Positions 60,101 to 64,000 of a stretch of DNA of 64,000 nucleotides are shown here, one piece after another (the first letter of the stretch is position 1; every line of letters begins with the position of its first letter). The notes under the pieces were generated by a model. It was not told the DNA's origin, searched no databases, and saw only the letters and a program-made list of their open reading frames with translations. The stretch spans positions 151,980,935 to 152,044,934 of the forward strand of contig NC_071387.1 of assembly GCF_022682495.2 (NCBI RefSeq), given 5' to 3'. The DNA comes from Desmodus rotundus (taxonomy: Eukaryota > Chordata > Mammalia > Chiroptera > Phyllostomidae). The position numbers and the translations under genes are program-made.

Positions 60101-63100
60101 GGGTGGGGCTGGGGAGTGGAGTAAGGGTACAGAGAAGATGGAAGTGGAACTTTGCTGTCCCACTAGAGGTCGATATCAAGTACTTTGGAGGCACCATAGC
60201 GCACACAGGACATGGCTCTTCTCCCAGTCCTCAAAGCACTAGCAGTCTGCCTGTGGAGCTAATGTACATGAAAACATTTAGTGAAAACCAAGTACTTAAA
60301 CTGTGTGATATTGATTATTCCAGAGGAATCCCAATAAGGGATAAGTCAATGTGGATTTGTTTCTTGGAGAATGTTACTTAGATCATGTCACAAATGAGTT
60401 GATTAAAAAGGCAGAGCTAATCAAGGTAGAATAAAGGAAACGAACAAAGATACGGAATGAGCTGAGAGGGCAGTAGATCTTTGTGCCTGAAGCAGAGACT
60501 TCATGTTGGAGACTAGGAAATGAAGAGGAATGCCTCAAAAATCAGGCAGGGGTTAGAATATAGGTAGCATGTAAGATATTTTAAAAAACTAAGTTAATGT
60601 TAATCTCTCTAACTTTTTAATAGAATGAAGTGAGGATAAATTAATTAATGACTGGCAAATGAATGGATAAATAAAAGATAGATATTGTAAAAACATTGTA
60701 GTGTTAGAATTTGTCTGATTTGGGAAGAGGGTGTTCCTATGTAGGATCTCAGCAATATAGGTTACCAGGGAACAGGAGAAAGTCAAGACTAGGTGTATGA
60801 GGGATTGGGGGCCTGACAACACTAGGGTTAGCCAGCAATTCAGTCCTCAGTGACCAAAAGGAAGTGGGGATATTGAGACTGGTTCAGGGAAAGTGTTGGA
60901 TCTGAGGAGAGCCAATTCAGCAGGAGGCTTGTGCTACTAGAATGTAGATAGCAGGGGAGATTCAGAGTCAGGAATGGTGGTGTCATGGCAGTGGGCGATC
61001 TGATCACAGCTGATCCCAAGCAGCAGCTGGAGTCCTGAATAGAATATGGGGTGGGGTTGCATCAGGCCCCCAGTCAAGTAGCTTTAGGTTCAGGGCAAGG
61101 TGCAAGGCATTGAAGGAAATGGGAAATCTAGTCAGGGCAGAAGCCAGTTCTGAAGATTTGGACAGTGTGTTTGGAGTTAGTAGGGAAATAGAGGGAGAAA
61201 TGATAATGAAGAAGTGTGGAGCCAATTCACTGTATTTATAGCCAAAAAAGAAATTCCAGTCATGCTATCTGTTGGGCTGAGGTTGCTTCTCTTTTGACTT
61301 ACTGATGAGGGTGGGCTGAAGGTCACTGCTACCTGGAGCCTCTTAAGTAGAGACTTCAGGGGCCCTCACTCAGAGGGATCCTGGAATGAATAACAGAAGT
61401 GGAGTCCTGATGGAAGCAGCATCACTTCAAAGGAGTTGAGACTACAGCGGAGGAGACCTAGCCGGAGCTAGGAGGCTGTCACATTCCAGGATGAGGAGAA
61501 CAGGGTCTGACAAAGTGGGGAGGATTTAGTAGAAATTCAGAAGAAAAGGGGACTGGGGAAAACCATTTTCAAATTAAGAAGTAATGGGCTTTAGTGACAA
61601 GTTTGATAAAATGGGTAGAGAAGGAAAAACCTAAAGTTATTCCACCTGGATTTTAAATGCTCATGTAGTATGACATTTCGCTCATGAACTAAAGGGCATT
61701 TTAAACACATATACAATTGCTTTGGGCCTATTTTAAAAAACCCCAATAAATAAAGTATATTCATAAGTAAATTCAGTGTGTGAGTGCTAAACTTACTTGT
61801 GTGTTTGTTGCCTTTATATCTCACTGCAGTGGTGGGTATGCAATGGAACATTTCAGAAAGACAGTAGCCCGTGAGCATGTAAATGAATAGAAGTTTCTTG
61901 CAAAGATGTTTGTCTTTCCTGGTCTAAGATAGTGTTACTCATATTCATGGGCATAGATATGACTGACAAGTCTAAGGTGGGACCTACCTGGATCTTTCCA
62001 TGCTGCCCTCATGAGGGTGAGGAGTTGCTATTGGAGTTGATGTTTGAAGTGTGTGTACATGCCTCTTCTACCCTTCTGGTTGGCTCAGAGCCTTTGCTGA
62101 AGAAGTGTGCTCCTGCCTGTCCAGATTACTTCCCAACAGGCTTTTCTATTTGCAGCCGTTGCCCAGCCAGCCACTGTGGTGGTGGATAATGGGGCACAGG
62201 AAGGGACTTCATTCCCAAAGGGGTAGAGCCTGGGATCTCAGGAGGGGTTTTATTCCTGTTTATCAAATGAAGGAAAGAAAATACAGAATTCTTACTTTGG
62301 TAGGAAAAACTTGTTTTTCAAAATGCACAAATATGTGGTGCATCTGTTATCCTGGAATCTGTGCCTGGAGGTGGCATAGATTTCAAAGTCATTAATTTAA
62401 GGTAAGGAAAGAAATCTTTAAACAGCATTATCACCACAAAAGGTCCTGTATTCCTACTGTATTTCTAAACTATTGAGCTAAATAATTTTAGTGATCAGCA
62501 AAAGCCCAATCAATCATTGTACTGAGAAGTTGCTCTTAGGCTTGGGTTAATAATTTGTTTCAATTTTGTTTGCAGATGTACTGTCTGTAGGACAGGGGTA
62601 GGCTGAATACCTGCTTCACTGAGTACCTGCTTCAAGTCACCTTACACATTTTCTTACTGGAAAAACAACTGTTGGAGAACCATCTTGCTCCCTTCAGCAA
62701 AAATGGAAACAAATCAAGTCGCTAAGATTGCCACAGTTGCCAGCAGTTAATGGTGCGGGTGTTATGCAAGCAAGCTTCAGCAAATGAAGTTACAAGACAG
62801 TGTGCCTCACCAGCCAGAAATCAGGAAAGCTTAAACCTATCCCTTTCATCCAGCTGCTCTTAAAATCAGTGCAACCCTTCCAGATTAATTTGTATTGAAA
62901 CATGCATTGCCTCTTCAACTTAATTGAGTACTTACTATGTGTGAATCACTGTACAAAATAGGGGAAGGCAAATGAGGGAGACAAATAAGATGTGGTCCCT
63001 GCCTTCAGTGGATTAAAAATTAGTTTCAATGCACATTTTTTTTTCTCTTCAGCTGTTAATTGTGTCACCAAGACAGGAAACAAATGGAAAAGTATATTCT

Positions 63101-64000
63101 ATAAGTATTTTAAGTTCCCTTAATAAATAACAAAATAAAACAAAAAACTCTTAATGTGAACAATTCAGGACATCTTAACTCCATTTATTTTTGGATTTCT
63201 GATAGGTTAGGCTCCTTTTTTGTTGATTCCCTAAATATTTGGTAGACTTTAGAGATAGTAACACATTATGGTTGGAGTCAATTTGAATTAATTCCAACCC
63301 CCCTTAGCTATAGATTGTCTGCTGGAAAACTGTATTGTGTTTGTGCATTTTTTGGGAAGAGGGGAGGTGAATTACTATGTTGTCTCAATTGGCCTCTCTA
63401 CCTTCTATGCTTTAGGGGCCTGCTGCTTTGACTGAACTATTAGCGGAGAAGGGGAAGGCTTGGATCAAACTTGGGAATCCTTACTCATGGACCCAAGATA
63501 GGGCAGGGAAGGAGCTAAACAGACTTGGAAAATGTCTCTGTGAAAATTTGGCTATTTTAGTATTCATGGTGTTATCTTTTATGTTCTATAAGTTGAATAA
63601 CTATACAGTTTTTCTAAAAAAATTATTTCCGATCTGGGAGTAAGTCATGATTTTTCCAGGGTCAGGACACTAATATAATTGTGGGCACTAGACATGTTAT
63701 GCACTGTCTGTGACACATTTTAGTATGTATCAGGTAACAATTGACATGTCCTTGCACTGAGTAGTGTCCATCTGAATTGAAAATGTGCCAGCTTTTTAAC
63801 ATTAACAACAGACTTCTTAATTAAGCTGCCAATACATACTGCCAATAGTACTGTGTGTCTTCTGAGAAATGAATTGTGTAAATGCTGTTTCTCTCTTATT
63901 GAATAAGTAATGTTGCTCCATATAAAATGGATTTAAAGTGTTCTTTCAGCGGGGTATTGAATTGCTCCCTAAAGAATTTGATGAGAATTCTCATACCATC
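57106..64000. other. Mostly single-copy intergenic or intronic sequence
   Basis: About 6.9 kb without a supportable gene. Weak L2/MIR-like text occurs around 58325-58530, 59470-59560 and 62915-63010. A short (AAAAC)n stretch lies at about 58395-58420. A possible conserved block with an acceptor-like CTGTGTTTCATAG lies at 57550-57740. Open frames of up to 114 codons (62051-62395) have no recognised domain. Confidence 0.4.

Noticed and set aside
62051..62395. 114-codon plus frame overlapping an 85-codon frame
   Set aside because: Cys/Trp-rich but without a conserved motif spacing I recognise. Overlapping frames and no exon boundaries suggest chance.

Overview
This window is nuclear DNA from a mammal, almost certainly a bat. 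The main evidence is repeated copies of a tRNA-derived SINE. Each has a head resembling 'CCCTGGCTGGTGTGGCTCAG', a tRNA B-box-like middle and an A-rich tail, which matches the Ves SINE of yangochiropteran bats. They sit among several ages of L1, a half-L1 (HAL1), short mariner remnants and old eutherian repeats (MIR, L2-like, a MaLR LTR). The base composition is AT-rich, no reading frame looks like an active host gene, and there is no bacterial-style gene packing. The species assignment is inference.

Layout. Bases 1-6650 are an old L1 (L1M type) in reverse orientation, split by three Ves SINEs, a mariner remnant and a HAL1 with its own target-site duplication (TSD). A small L1 with an inverted 5' part lies at 6762-7205. 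Bases 7218-10532 look like single-copy sequence. Bases 10533-18780 hold an older Ves SINE split by an essentially full-length L1 of about 7.8 kb. That L1 has an unusually long 5' UTR containing three tandem units of about 303 bp. A processed pseudogene of BTF3 lies at 19602-20466 between perfect 14-bp TSDs. Bases 20.9-29.4 kb hold a SINE, MIRs, two short DNA-transposon remnants and L1M 3' ends. Bases 29.4-37.8 kb are a second dense L1 cluster. From 37.8 kb to the end most sequence is unassigned, with small L1 inserts, a large CCCTT array, SINEs and old repeats. Several stretches have the look of conserved non-coding DNA, the best at 51.5-52.2 kb.

No functional protein-coding gene is supported. 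The coding-like segments are L1 ORF1/ORF2 remains and the BTF3 retrocopy. The window is best read as an intergenic or intronic landscape recording many rounds of retrotransposition. Five L1 inserts show the inversion structure expected from twin priming. I found no convincing evidence of an undescribed biological system. The least ordinary items are the tandem units in the L1 5' UTR, the cluster of inverted L1 inserts, the scrambled insert at 35270-36797 and the candidate regulatory block near 52 kb.
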